Shown here: positions 13,701 through 20,718 of the stretch, piece by piece
Layout: every line of letters starts with the position of its first letter
Numbering within the stretch: the first letter of the stretch is position 1
Assembly (NCBI GenBank): GCA_024516035.1
Contig: CM044959.1
Location: 13,409,902 to 13,473,901 of the forward strand
DNA: 64,000 nucleotides
DNA from: Bactericera cockerelli
Lineage: Eukaryota > Arthropoda > Insecta > Hemiptera > Triozidae
Direction of reading: 5' to 3'
The notes under the pieces: model-generated
What the model saw: only the letters and a program-made list of their open reading frames with translations
The model's database searches: none
Told to the model about the DNA's origin: nothing
Program-made: the position numbers and the translations under genes

Positions 13701-16700
13701 TAGTATTTACAGTAAGGAATAAGATGGGACAGATATTTACATTCAAATCCCTCACAGACAGTTAACCATTGTTACTCGGAAATTTTAATAATAATACTCT
13801 AGTGGAAGGTAACTACAAGGCGAGGTTAATGCTCAAAGCATTTCCACCACCTATCCCTCGGAGTCCACAAACTCAAATCAATGAGGAAACATTCATGCAT
13901 TGGGTGAGATTCGAACCAACGGATCCCTGCGCTACCTGGTTTACTAGATAAGCTCCTAAACCACTGGACTACCAACGACTTTCAATTGCTTCTGTTCCAG
14001 GACATGCAGGATAGTTGTGAGCCGGCTGAGTTCTCCCTGGAGCTTCTTCTCTTCGCCATAGCTGCCGACTCTAGGAGCCACGTTGATGTGCTCAGCAGGG
14101 TAAGCTGAGTTATTATTATTATTATTTTAAGCTTTATTAGGAGAACATAATATTTAGAGTATAAAACTAAGAAAAAATAAATAGATGATAAAATAGTAAG
14201 AAAAATAAATAATTTAATTAAGAAAAAAATAGTACTAGTGTCCTAACTAAAGGATGGGGTTATGTCCTGTGGAAATAATGATTATTTTATACAAAAAGAA
14301 ATAGAAATGTAAAGGATAGTAATAATAATTAACACAGAAACTAGAACAAGGTTGCATCCCACGACACAAGGACCATACTTCATAGGTGTGGCCATTAGTG
14401 TGAGATGACGACAGCCAAAATAAACCAGCATACTCGTAAGTTCAGTTAAAAATATTAAAAATTATGTAAACTGTCATTGTTAAATATATTTGAACCATTT
14501 ACTTGTCATGTATTAAATAAATAAAAAAATCTCTTCCAACCATCCCTTCACACAAGACTAAGTTGTGTTCTTCACCTATTCATAATAATACAGTCGAAGA
14601 TGGATATAAAAGAATTGGGTATATGAGAAACCTTGATATAATTGAACAATGTCCAGGTCAAATTTACCTCTCTACAAGGGAAAATAACCTCTTTATAAGA
14701 AAAAAAATCCTTTTCCTGCAGTTCTCTTATATCCTTAGGTTCGACTGAATCGCCTTATTAATGCTTTCCGATCAGAACCAATGAGTCCCATTATTTTAAC
14801 ACTAAGCCCTATTATGTCGTATTTTTGTCTCATTTCCAGTTTTCTTTTATAAAGAGGTTATCTTTCCTTAGGTAGAGGTCAATTCGACCCGTAAACCGTT
14901 ATCAAATATCGAGGTTTGACTGCAATGGGTTGTTTCATTCACCCCCCTAGGTGCTTCCCATGATCGAGTCAATCCGTGACCTTGAAGTGGCCTACCGGAG
15001 TCAGCTGTCAGACCTGGGGCTCAGGGCTCGGGAGCGGCTAGCCAGCGAGGCGGAGGGCAAGAAGGGGACGGCGGGACGGAAGAAGAAGGCCGTGGTGACC
15101 GAAGAGGAGCTCGAGCACGAGTGTGACGTGTGCCGCGTGCATCTGCCCATCTCCATGGTAACGGAAATTGTTTACATCTGATCTCTAAAAGAGAATATCT
15201 CCATGGTAACGGAAATTGTTTACTCCTGATCTCTAAAATAGAATATCTCCATGGTAACGGAAATTGTTTACTCCTGATGAAATGCTCACGCGGTTCCAGG
15301 GCGATTTTCCTATACTGAGTGGTCATACGTCAGGGAGGTTTTAGTTGGTAGGTGCTGGTAAGAAAATTACCAGTAAGTCCAACATAACCGAAATGGGTGT
15401 ACAAGGGTGGATAACCACACTTGCATGTGTATTTTGAGGTATCGTTAGGTAAACATGAGCTTTCCTACCTTGTTGTATAAATATCAGTATAGTTTCTTTA
15501 AAAAAAAGAATAGAATATAGTGTGTCCATCTCCATGGTAACGGAAATTGTTTACGCCTGAGCTCTAGAATAGAACGTAGTGTGCCCATCTCCATGGTAAC
15601 TGAACTTGTTTACTCCTGAACTATAGAATAGAATATAGTGTGCCCATCTCCATGGTAACGGAAAATGTTTGCTACTGAGCTTTAACCAAAATTTGAACAC
15701 ATTTTTTGTCTGCTGTGGGATTCGAACCTGGGACCCTCTGCATGGTAAGCGAGTACCTTACCACTAATGATATTCGAAATATTATGTGTAGTAAGCTATT
15801 TGCTATCTACCGATCATGTTTCTATCATTTTTTAAGTGTTTTTTTTTTACTATCAATTTTTAGGGATTTTTGTGTACTGTCAATTTTTCGATTTTTTTTT
15901 TTTTTTTTAATCTAACAGCTATTGATTTTCTTAAATGTATGAAAAAACAACTCAAAGTGACGATATTTGTGTTTCTGGTTTTTTCAGGTTGAAAACTCTG
16001 ACGAAGACGTGGACTACTGTCTGAAGCATGGCATCGAGCATATCTCCCAGAGTCCGGACCAGTTGAAGCACTGCAAGCTCCTCTACTTCTATGATGTGGT
16101 GAGTGGCGAAACTAGGTCACTAAACAATTTGATATAATTTATTTTTGGCTTTCTGTACTCTTTTCTGGATGAAGCGTTCTTATTTTTTTGGGCACGAAGT
16201 GATGTTTTTGGGGGATATCAATACTTTTTGTACAAGAACGTAGTAGGTTCATCAATTATGTATAACAATATTTTGAGTAAGAAATGTAAATAATGTGGAA
16301 AAATTTGCTATTATAAAGTTGGCTTACATTCCAAGTTTGAACCTGGCTGGATATTGCTTGACTTTTTATTTAATTATTTACACTTTTTTCTTTTTTACAA
16401 AGCAATCAGCAATAAATTATTAACAGAGAAAAAAAAACAATATTTACAAAATTACAATTGTCTTGTAATCCGGGGCAAAGTTAATGCCTTAAGCATTATC
16501 TGCCACTTAACCCTTTAGTGATCTTACATTAACGGATGTATTTTAAAAGCAATTGATGCTGCTTAACACTTAGACGACCGGCATGGTTTTTCGTGAATTC
16601 TCTTGTGGGACCGGCGATAATACGGCTATCCGACCGGGTGTACCACCGGTGGTACACCTGGTCCATTCCGTACGAACGTGCGTGTACCACCGGTAGTACA

Positions 16701-16848
16701 CTCGGTCGTCTACGTGTTAAAGGAGACCCTATGAAACCTGTGGTGTCTGCTTTCATTGCAGGCGGAACTAGAGGAGATCATCACCAAACTGAAGGAGAAG
16801 GTCAAGACCAAGAGCCTCAAGAAACTCTCAGAGAAACCTGCGGCTTGA
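1..16848 (+). CDS. Jarid2: Jarid2 / protein Jumonji, 3' part: 14 coding exons, 5' end outside window
   Basis: Spliced exons: 1-957, 1452-1726, 3312-3560, 4972-5114, 6371-6513, 6982-7134, 8142-8471, 9364-9673, 11664-11778, 12894-13188, 14001-14099, 14951-15157, 15988-16098, 16762-16848. Together they encode about 1157 residues: a long disordered Ser/Pro/Lys-rich part, JmjN, ARID, JmjC and a C-terminal C5HC2 zinc finger, ending in TGA. From recall this order and many stretches match vertebrate JARID2, including the ARID-to-JmjC linker, [18 protein letters not shown] and [14 protein letters not shown]2 is a nuclear, DNA-binding cofactor of Polycomb repressive complex 2. The JmjC fold lacks the iron ligands of active demethylases: the HxE position reads YRD and the distal His is Thr, as in known JARID2, so no demethylase activity is expected. 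All introns are GT-AG except the one after 7134, which reads GC-AG. The first exon carries a frameshift in a C run. The start codon and further 5' exons are not in the window. Confidence 0.93.
1190..1350. repeat. Short irregular repeats
   Basis: Units built from GTTACATAGAAATTGAAA and AAATCTATGAAAAA alternate through the Jarid2 intron 958-1451. Confidence 0.7.
1452..1726 (+). CDS. Jarid2: Jarid2 exon 2 (in window): acidic/Gly-rich linker
   Basis: CAG acceptor at 1449-1451 and GTGAGC donor at 1727. It encodes [20 protein letters not shown], then an acidic Gly/Glu stretch, and ends ...FAKPSSV plus two bases that join the next exon to make Ser. Low-complexity, no known fold. Confidence 0.8.
1764..2100 (+). 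mobile_element. SINE-A copy split by another repeat
   Basis: Head TCCCGGTAGCTCAGTGGTAA with tRNA-like boxes A and B, interrupted after GGTTCGAAAC by about 124 bp (1835-1958), then resuming at CCCAACCGGGACATGACAAG and ending in (TTA)n. The insert matches the 3' part of the repeats at 3060-3270 and 14335-14530. Confidence 0.75.
3000..3275 (+). mobile_element. LINE 3'-end-like repeat (family G)
   Basis: ACAAAAAGAAATAGAAATGT, GCATCCCACGACACAAGGAC, CATACTTCATAGGTGTGGCC and an AT-rich end with AAATAAATAAA. A near copy is at 14277-14530 and a 3' piece lies inside the SINE at 1764. The parent element is not in the window. Confidence 0.6.
3312..3560 (+). CDS. Jarid2: Jarid2 exon 3 (in window): Pro/Thr/Ser-rich
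   Basis: Acceptor TTCAG at 3307-3311, donor GTAAGT at 3561. Encodes [20 protein letters not shown] and then a Pro/Thr/Ser-rich tail ending SSQSGK; the AA left over joins G of the next exon (Lys). Composition is much more GC-rich than the flanking intron. Confidence 0.82.
3585..3822 (+). repeat. 30-bp minisatellite in a Jarid2 intron
   Basis: About eight units of GAACTCGATAGCTGGATTGA + TAGAACTATA, beginning just after the donor at 3561. Confidence 0.9.
3930..4105. repeat. Dispersed repeat H
   Basis: GGGACTATAAACAGGGAGTA, CCTTGTAAAGACAGTGGTAG, TCGTTCACGATGACGCCACC; repeated at 59285-59470. Class not recognised. Confidence 0.6.
4380..4625 (-). repeat. Dispersed repeat I
   Basis: AGAGGACTATAAACAGAGAA ... 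CATTCACCCCTCCAGCTGTA ... (CAA)n. An inverted copy occupies 13268-13510 in another Jarid2 intron. Confidence 0.6.
4972..5114 (+). CDS. Jarid2: Jarid2 exon 4 (in window): basic Ser-rich linker before JmjN
   Basis: Acceptor TTCCACAG, donor GTGAGT at 5115. Encodes [20 protein letters not shown], a Ser/Pro run and KNKTFPSK. The KKR cluster could act in nuclear import (inference). Confidence 0.8.
5150..5345 (+). mobile_element. SINE-C body fragment
   Basis: TCATTCCTCGTGAGGAAAGA through GTTCTGCGCTACCCACTAAA and AACACAAAGAAAC. Same body as 11440-11640 without the tRNA head. A shorter 3' piece lies at 28080-28150. Confidence 0.65.
5395..5968 (-). mobile_element. SINE-B (tRNA-derived), minus, with related body on its left
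   Basis: Reverse copy with tRNA-like head CCTCCGTGGCGTAACGGTTG at its right end (about 5935-5968), box B GTTCGATTCCCGG, and body CCCTACCCAGGCTGGGTGAG...GGGCATCCAGGCATAAAAAT. Other copies: 42915-43192, 50460-50625 and 58555-58660. Confidence 0.75.
6040..6196 (-). mobile_element. SINE-D (tRNA-derived), minus
   Basis: The reverse strand reads ACCGACCTCAGTAGCTTGAT as head, then a box-B-like GTTCAAGTCCCGG, and body AGTTGTGATATCACAAAAGT. Other copies: 2200-2290, 10470-10618, 17057-17200, 48204-48328, 49126-49256; a diverged one at 60355-60475. Confidence 0.75.
6371..6513 (+). CDS. Jarid2: Jarid2 exon 5 (in window): JmjN domain
   Basis: Encodes [20 protein letters not shown], then [20 protein letters not shown]: the JmjN signature P-x-FxPTxxEFxDPxxYI...GIxxIxPP. 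Acceptor CCCCCAG, donor GTAAGC, ends in phase 0. JmjN packs against JmjC in this family. Confidence 0.93.
6982..7134 (+). CDS. Jarid2: Jarid2 exon 6 (in window): ARID first half; GC donor
   Basis: Encodes [20 protein letters not shown], then [20 protein letters not shown] and [11 protein letters not shown]. The HRWGPNV...LP block matches JARID2. Extending to GTG at 7134 keeps LPVIGG across the junction (human LPLIGG from recall), so the donor reads GTG/GCAAGT, a GC-AG intron. A GT donor three bases earlier (CCT/GTGGCA) is weaker and deletes the Val. Confidence 0.88.
7324..7512 (+). mobile_element. SINE-A copy
   Basis: CCCAGTAGCTCAGTGG head with a short deletion, box B GGTTCGAAACCCGGCC, a body with CTTACTGCTGGAATAATGGG, and tail AAGGCGGTATTATTAG. 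Confidence 0.75.
7951..8118. mobile_element. piggyBac-like MITE, copy 1, TTAA target sites
   Basis: TTAA at both ends (7951-7954, 8115-8118). Terminal inverted repeats CACATAGACGACCGG and CCGGTCGTCTAAGTG. Inside, the palindrome GTGTACCACCGGTGGTACAC occurs twice. It encodes no transposase. The right end lies 23 nt before the Jarid2 exon at 8142. Confidence 0.88.
8142..8471 (+). CDS. Jarid2: Jarid2 exon 7 (in window): ARID second half and acidic linker
   Basis: Encodes [40 protein letters not shown] and further ARID helices, then an [13 protein letters not shown] run and DECIVK. ARID is the DNA-binding module. Exact CAG acceptor and GTGAGG donor, phase 0 at both ends. The matching part of vertebrate JARID2 also carries an acidic linker before the JmjC block. 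Confidence 0.93.
9364..9673 (+). CDS. Jarid2: Jarid2 exon 8 (in window): start of JmjC block
   Basis: Encodes [20 protein letters not shown], then [20 protein letters not shown] and [20 protein letters not shown], the region just before JmjC in JARID2. Donor GTAAGG after a phase-1 G. The 3' half of this exon, with its donor and 60-70 bp of intron, is repeated downstream. Confidence 0.93.
9805..10007 (-). mobile_element. SINE-A copy (tRNA-derived), minus
   Basis: Reverse copy of the SINE-A type: a tail read as (AAT)n, a body ending GGGACATGACAAG, and a head with box A (TAGCTCAGTGG) and box B (GTTCGAAACCC). It lies between two copies of the duplicated Jarid2 exon/intron segment. Confidence 0.8.
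10258..10450 (+). pseudogene. Partial duplicate of Jarid2 exon 8, donor and intron start
   Basis: Nearly repeats 9559-9745: ATGGCTGCGGCTTTCCCACG, the codons for [15 protein letters not shown](V)LRSLNNLVG, a GTGAGG donor in place of GTAAGG, and the following GAGCTCACATGTGAG intron bases. A third, exonless piece is at 10012-10075. The frame is open, but the only possible acceptor is a weak TTAAGCAG at 10245-10252. It is most likely a decoy or dead exon; splicing it in would repeat part of the pre-JmjC region. Confidence 0.8.
10470..10618 (-). mobile_element. SINE-D copy, minus
   Basis: Same pattern as 6040-6196 (AGCTACTGAGGTCGGT end, TCGTGATATCACAACTACTC), placed just after the duplicated Jarid2 exon fragment. 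Confidence 0.75.
10687..10903 (+). mobile_element. 5S rRNA-derived SINE (SINE-F), older copy
   Basis: Contains GAAGTTAAGCAGCGTCCAGT and GGACTTGGTTGGGTGACAAT, which match the internal promoter half of 5S rRNA, then a non-5S body with CTGAGGCTGGGTCAGGTTAA and a tail TATAGCGACGTAAAAAAAAA. Fragments of the 5S-like part are repeated at 10186-10255. Confidence 0.75.
11351..11642 (+). mobile_element. SINE-C (tRNA-derived) with 24-bp target-site duplication across a splice site
   Basis: Head AGTAGTCACTGTGGCAGAGC with box B GGTTCGATTCCCAGC, then a body with ATACCTCGTGAGGAAAAATG, and a tail ending (ATT)n. Exact 24-bp repeats flank it (11327-11350 and 11643-11666), each holding the pyrimidine tract, CAG and the first three exon bases of the Jarid2 exon at 11664. 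The head of a second copy at 41985-42055 confirms that the element begins at AGTAGTCAC, so the duplication ends exactly at GTG. Confidence 0.92.
11664..11778 (+). CDS. Jarid2: Jarid2 exon 9 (in window): JmjC core with degenerate iron site
   Basis: Encodes [20 protein letters not shown], then [20 protein letters not shown]. In KDM5-type enzymes CWHIED supplies two iron ligands; here the segment is CWYRD, so His is replaced by Tyr and Glu by Asp. The acceptor and first three exon bases (CCCTCAG/GTG) are an exact copy of 11341-11350 upstream, made by a SINE insertion. Confidence 0.93.
12195..12400 (-). mobile_element. SINE-E (tRNA-derived), minus
   Basis: ACTCTTTAGTGGAAGGTAAC at the tail side, CTCAAAGCATTTTCTCCCAC body, head GATTACCAGACTAGCTTGTT...CTTGACTACCAGAGC. 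More copies: 13789-13980 (minus), 22735-22940 (plus), 52057-52265 (minus); 3' fragments at 8764-8870, 8960-9003, 13510-13612 and 52940-53020. Confidence 0.75.
12894..13188 (+). CDS. Jarid2: Jarid2 exon 10 (in window): JmjC second half
   Basis: Encodes [20 protein letters not shown], then [20 protein letters not shown] and [16 protein letters not shown]. The third iron-binding His of active enzymes (RAYHSGF...) is Thr here (AAFTSSI). Acceptor ACGCAG, donor GTATGT, ends phase 0. Confidence 0.93.
13614..13790. repeat. Dispersed repeat J (two near-identical copies)
   Basis: GTTCTACCATAGTTCTAGCT through AGTAAGGAATAAGATGGGAC to TTCGGAAATTTTA-like bases; 39306-39488 is almost the same over 175 bp. 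No terminal repeats or tRNA-like head were seen. Confidence 0.65.
13789..13980 (-). mobile_element. SINE-E copy, minus, directly before a Jarid2 acceptor
   Basis: ACTCTAGTGGAAGGTAACTA ... GGACTACCAACGAC. The head ends about 20 bp upstream of the exon at 14001. Confidence 0.7.
14001..14099 (+). CDS. Jarid2: Jarid2 exon 11 (in window): post-JmjC helices
   Basis: Encodes [20 protein letters not shown] and [13 protein letters not shown], matching the KPFSMEKLLYQIA segment of human JARID2 as recalled. Exactly 33 codons; acceptor TTCCAG, donor GTAAGC. Confidence 0.88.
14277..14530 (+). mobile_element. LINE 3'-end-like repeat (family G), second copy
   Basis: Same order of sequence as 3000-3275, with CACGACACAAGGACCATACT and AGTGTGAGATGACGACAGCC. 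Confidence 0.6.
14951..15157 (+). CDS. Jarid2: Jarid2 exon 12 (in window): helical region and first half of zinc finger
   Basis: Encodes [20 protein letters not shown], a basic GRKKKAV segment, and [14 protein letters not shown], the first CxxC of the C5HC2 finger. Donor ATG/GTAACG, phase 0. The donor and flanking bases recur at least five more times in the next intron. Confidence 0.9.
15148..15680 (+). repeat. Repeated copies of the Jarid2 exon 12 donor region
   Basis: The phrase ATCTCCATGGTAACGGAAAT, or a close variant, starts near 15149, 15198, 15246, 15528, 15587 and 15647, spaced about 48-60 bp with one 280-bp gap. The first is the real exon end (ATG/GTAACG). The later three include upstream exon-like bases (GTG TGCCCATC), so exon end and donor were copied together. 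Confidence 0.85.
15988..16098 (+). CDS. Jarid2: Jarid2 exon 13 (in window): second half of C5HC2 zinc finger
   Basis: Encodes [20 protein letters not shown] and [17 protein letters not shown] with the remaining Cys and His ligands. Acceptor TTTTCAG, donor GTGAGT. Same layout as VVFCLECALRHVE...LMYRYD in human JARID2 (recalled). Confidence 0.9.
16563..16720. mobile_element. piggyBac-like MITE, copy 2, TTAA target sites
   Basis: TTAA at 16563-16566 and 16717-16720, termini CACTTAGACGACCGG and CGGTCGTCTACGTG, and the same duplicated internal palindrome, one copy with a mismatch. Same orientation as copy 1; it ends 41 nt before the last Jarid2 coding exon. Confidence 0.88.
16762..16848 (+). CDS. 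Jarid2: Jarid2 last coding exon and stop
   Basis: Encodes [28 protein letters not shown] and TGA. A short basic helix that ends the protein sooner than the human tail. A TTAA-flanked transposon copy ends 41 nt before the exon. Confidence 0.9.
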   Translation, partial: AELEEIITKLKEKVKTKSLKKLSEKPAA

Positions 16849-17056
16849 ATCTGAACCAGCACGACCTCCTATCTGCAACCCACGCTGGCTGGACCAGTCA
16901 TTCATGCATGACCTCCTATCTGCAATTCTCGCTGGTTGGATCTGTCATTTCTTTTTGGCTTAACGTCCCCGTTAATTAACTGCATGGTCAAATCACGACT
17001 GGAAGTCAATTTTTATTTACAAAATGTATTTGTAACCTTGATTATTTACAATAGTC

Positions 17057-17200
17057 ACCGACCTCAGTAGCTTGCTCGATAAGGCGGTGGACTTGCTACC
17101 GGTAGTTAGGTGGTTTGAGTCCCGTTCGGTTAAAATTTAGTAGTGTGGGTTTGAGTTATTGTGACATCGCGAGAGTGATTAACACAAATGTGATAGCTTA
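17057..17200 (+). mobile_element. SINE-D copy, plus
   Basis: ACCGACCTCAGTAGCTTGCT head, GTTTGAGTCCCG box B, GAGTGATTAACACAAATGTG end. Confidence 0.7.
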
Positions 17201-17327
17201 ATTTTCACCCTGAAAATGGCTGGTACGCAAGTTATCCTGCCATACCTACCAGTAATGTCCATTTGTTCCCTAAAATATTTGTCTTGAACAGGATTTTAAC
17301 CACTGATATGCCAGTCAAGAGGCACCT

Positions 17328-17333
17328 AATAAA
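17328..17333 (+). terminator. Candidate poly(A) signal for Jarid2
   Basis: AATAAA 480 bp after the Jarid2 stop is the first good hexamer; others follow (for example near 18084). Which one is used cannot be told from sequence. Confidence 0.3.
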
Positions 17334-19090
17334 GCACTTGGCACGATACGTTCGGTGTTGTAATTCACTGAGAACAGTTTCTATCAACTATCCATTAACA
17401 CGGCAGTGCGCCAAGCCAAGATCCGGCCTACGCACGTAATATTTTCATTGTATGTTAGATTACTAGCACATCTGTTCTTTACGCAGAAACTTTAACATTT
17501 GAACCTGCCCTATTGTTTGGGTCTAGTTATGAATTTATTGTATACCTCTCATTTACCTAGTCATAATATATTATATGTATTTAATATTTCGCAGTCTTTC
17601 TTCTGTACATACTTCGCCACCCCCCCTATCCATTCTTCCATGATTTTTTGTCTCACACTTTAGTTTTCTTTCTTTCTCTTTCTTTTTGTTCCTATTTTCT
17701 CGCGTCTATCTCTCTCCTCCTCTCTCTTTCCTGCCATAGTTTTGTAAGTACAACAGTATTGTAACTGACACTGATGATTTTATTGATTTTTTTTGTTTTT
17801 AGTTAAAAATTAGACGATGTATGCTTTTACACCTTACAGATTTTCTTTGTGTTATCAAACATCTCATCTATTAGTGTCTTCTGATATTTACGAGCAAGAT
17901 GTGCTTTCTCAAGTTACATTTAGTCAATAAAATTATGGTATCTGTAGCTTAAGAATGATTTGAACGATTTGATCATAATTTTCGCCCCTTTTGATTCAAC
18001 CTTTTGTCATAGACTTCTCGCAAAAGCAGAGTGATGATAATATTTGTGGCAGCTGTACTTATCTGTTACAAGTAAATCTTGTAAATAAATCCTTTTCAAA
18101 CTCTCAGCTTTATTAATGGGAATAAGAAGTACCAACCTCCTTCACCTCATGTAGACCTTGAGAGGATCGGCACGATCGACCATATAATGATTCGTTAAAG
18201 TGCCTAATTGGAGAGAGAAAAAAAATACTGTCTACCAAGACAGTTATTGAAACAGTTAAAAAATGATTTAAGACCAAACATTGTGTTCACATAGCTGGCC
18301 CTTTTGACCAATCTAGAGAATCTAGAAGGTAACCAACCGATTTCATTTTGGTTGTCAACTCCACACTTTTGTGAAATAGATTATTGTAGATTTGTAATTC
18401 TCATAGATTGTTTTTTAATACCTTCTACTTCCCTCAATTTAATAGACCGTGATAATTAGTATGTATTTGCAACCTCGTGTGCGTGTAAATAAAATATCCT
18501 CTTAGTTTTTTAGAAGTGTGTGAATTTTCTGAATGAATTATCTAATTATTAATAAGGTTTTAGTTTAAGTTTTTTTTTTTTTTTAGTTCACTGTAGGAAA
18601 GTTTTGACACAGTAAATATACATAATGAAATTTAGAGTGTGGAATCTTTAGGCTCTACTTGACACCCCTACTCTTGAAAATAATTATTGATTGAAAATAA
18701 TTATTGATCTTACTCTTGAAAATAACTATTGATATTTGAATTCTTTGTGAGTCTGAGTGGTGATTCAAATAGTTTCTACCGATTCTGCCAAAGATTTATT
18801 TGAAATTACATGTATAACAAATTTCTTTTCCTCACGATTTGTGAACGCACAAGATTTTTTGTTTTGTTCACAAATGTAAATTAACTATGGCTGTAGTTAA
18901 GGTATGCGTTTTTCATAGATTTTATATGCCCGTGACGTGGAAAAGTATGTAAAAAATTATTCCAAGACTTGTTTTCTATGACATTTATCGTTTCTTCCCT
19001 GTTGTAAATTTTTAGTTTCGAATTTTATTTTATATTTTAGATCTGTTTAGCCCCCACCCCCAAATTAATTTCCCCTTATTTAGTTTGTTT

Positions 19091-19092
<2 letters not shown>

Positions 19093-19124
<32 letters not shown>
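19093..19124. repeat. Poly(C) run of 32
   Basis: Uninterrupted C; its length in the real genome is uncertain. Confidence 0.9.
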
Positions 19125-19127
<3 letters not shown>

Positions 19128-20188
19128 TCTGCGTGGACCAGAACCGAGTTGTAGATTTTTACATTTTTGTGTACGCTATTTATATTTACATTTTTCTGTA
19201 TGCAATTTCCTGTATTGTCTTTAGAGACCTATTTCTCTTTCGCTAGTCTAGAGTTATGTACAAAGTCATTTGAAATAGGTAATCCTAGATCCTTTGTAAA
19301 GTGGTGGGCACTGGTTAACTGTGCTGAGCGCCTTGGCAGTGCTTTGAGTTTTCGATGGCAGCAGAGGTTAGACGACCTCGAGAAATTTCTAAACTCAAAA
19401 ACAATAATATTATTTTCCAAGATCAAAGGCAATTTTCATTCAATTGAGATCGTTTAAATTTATCAGCTTTCTTTAATTTGTTGTAATTTCCAGCAGCCCA
19501 ACTTGACACAAATTCTATGTTTTTGTTCTTTTGCTACCCATTGACGCTAAAATAAATGGTAGTCATACATGAATTTCCTAGCAAAGAAAATCCTTGCCTT
19601 CAACACGAACCATGGTATTTCTTCTTGTGTGCATAACTTCGGGTACTGCCTTCACTATCTTCTCAATTAAATGTTTTCTAAAATAAATAAATTATATATT
19701 TATATAACAAGTATTATATTGTGGATTTTATATAATGTATAGAATAGAGAAGAATTTTATTGTATTTATGAATTTCCCCTCTTCTTCCCCTTGTCTTATC
19801 TTTTATGTTTGTTTTTATCGATGTGGGCTTCTAAATAAAATGTATTTAAATAGGAATATATGAATAAATTATTAACATGATATTTATTTAAAAAATAGAG
19901 ACGATTTTTTATTTTCGCATTCATTTACACACGTCATCAGAAGAAGCTCTAGGTTTTTGATGAATATGCTATATTATACACTTACCAGTTCGGAGATACA
20001 GTGATGAATCAGTGAGTGAGTCAGTCAGTCAGTGAGTGAAACTCTCTTTTATAAGTATAGATATGCTGTTATTACGTATTTTCGATAGGATCTTATATTG
20101 TATATCGGTATTTTTTTAACGTCGCTTTCAACAGCATGGTCATATCACGACGGGGGTATTACCCTCCATTTGCTAGAAACTCACAAAC

Positions 20189-20371
20189 CAGTAGCCCGTT
20201 CTAGAAACACTCTCCACTCTTATTATCTCCAACTCTTCCTTTTCAAGTGTCATACAAAGCACCCTGATTGGTTATTTTGAACGCAATAACCAATCAGAGT
20301 GCGTTGTGTGACGGTTGAAACGGAGATTCGGGAATTTGGAGAGTGAAAAGTGTTTCTGGAATGGGCTACTG
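20189..20371. mobile_element. Hairpin MITE
   Basis: Inverted termini CAGTAGCCCGTTCTAGAAAC and GTTTCTGGAATGGGCTACTG, with a second inner pair around TGATTGGTTATT / AATAACCAATCA. No ORF. Confidence 0.75.
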
Positions 20372-20441
20372 ATGGTTTTCAAAGTACACTATGGTCAAAA
20401 AGTAACTTTACTATGTAAAAAATTAATATCTTCGATTTACA

Positions 20442-20447
20442 TTTATT
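20442..20447 (-). terminator. Candidate poly(A) signal for the 20719-23331 gene
   Basis: AATAAA on the minus strand about 270 bp after the stop codon. Confidence 0.35.
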
Positions 20448-20718
20448 GAAAAATGATTTTCTCGTTTAAGTTAACAAGGCTGAAGAGATTTTAAATGAAT
20501 CCTACACAATTTCACATTTTAGGATAACGACCAAACCAGAATTTACAACACAACTGAAAACGGACATTTTATGATTTAAGAAAATGTTTCAACAGCTCCT
20601 GACTTCTTCCTGAAGGAAAAAGTCTACACCCATAAATCGCGATCACTACAAGAGCTCAAAATACAATAAGTATTTATACGAAAAGTTGCTTAAATGTGAA
20701 GAAAATCAAATGAAAATT

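Larger units (their letters stand above)
16849..20188. other. Jarid2 3' UTR and downstream spacer
   Basis: No gene recognised. It holds a SINE-D copy (17057-17200), pyrimidine-rich stretches near 17640-17730, a 32-C run at 19093-19124, and AT-rich DNA. The short ORFs here (19167-19457, for example) look non-coding. Confidence 0.5.
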
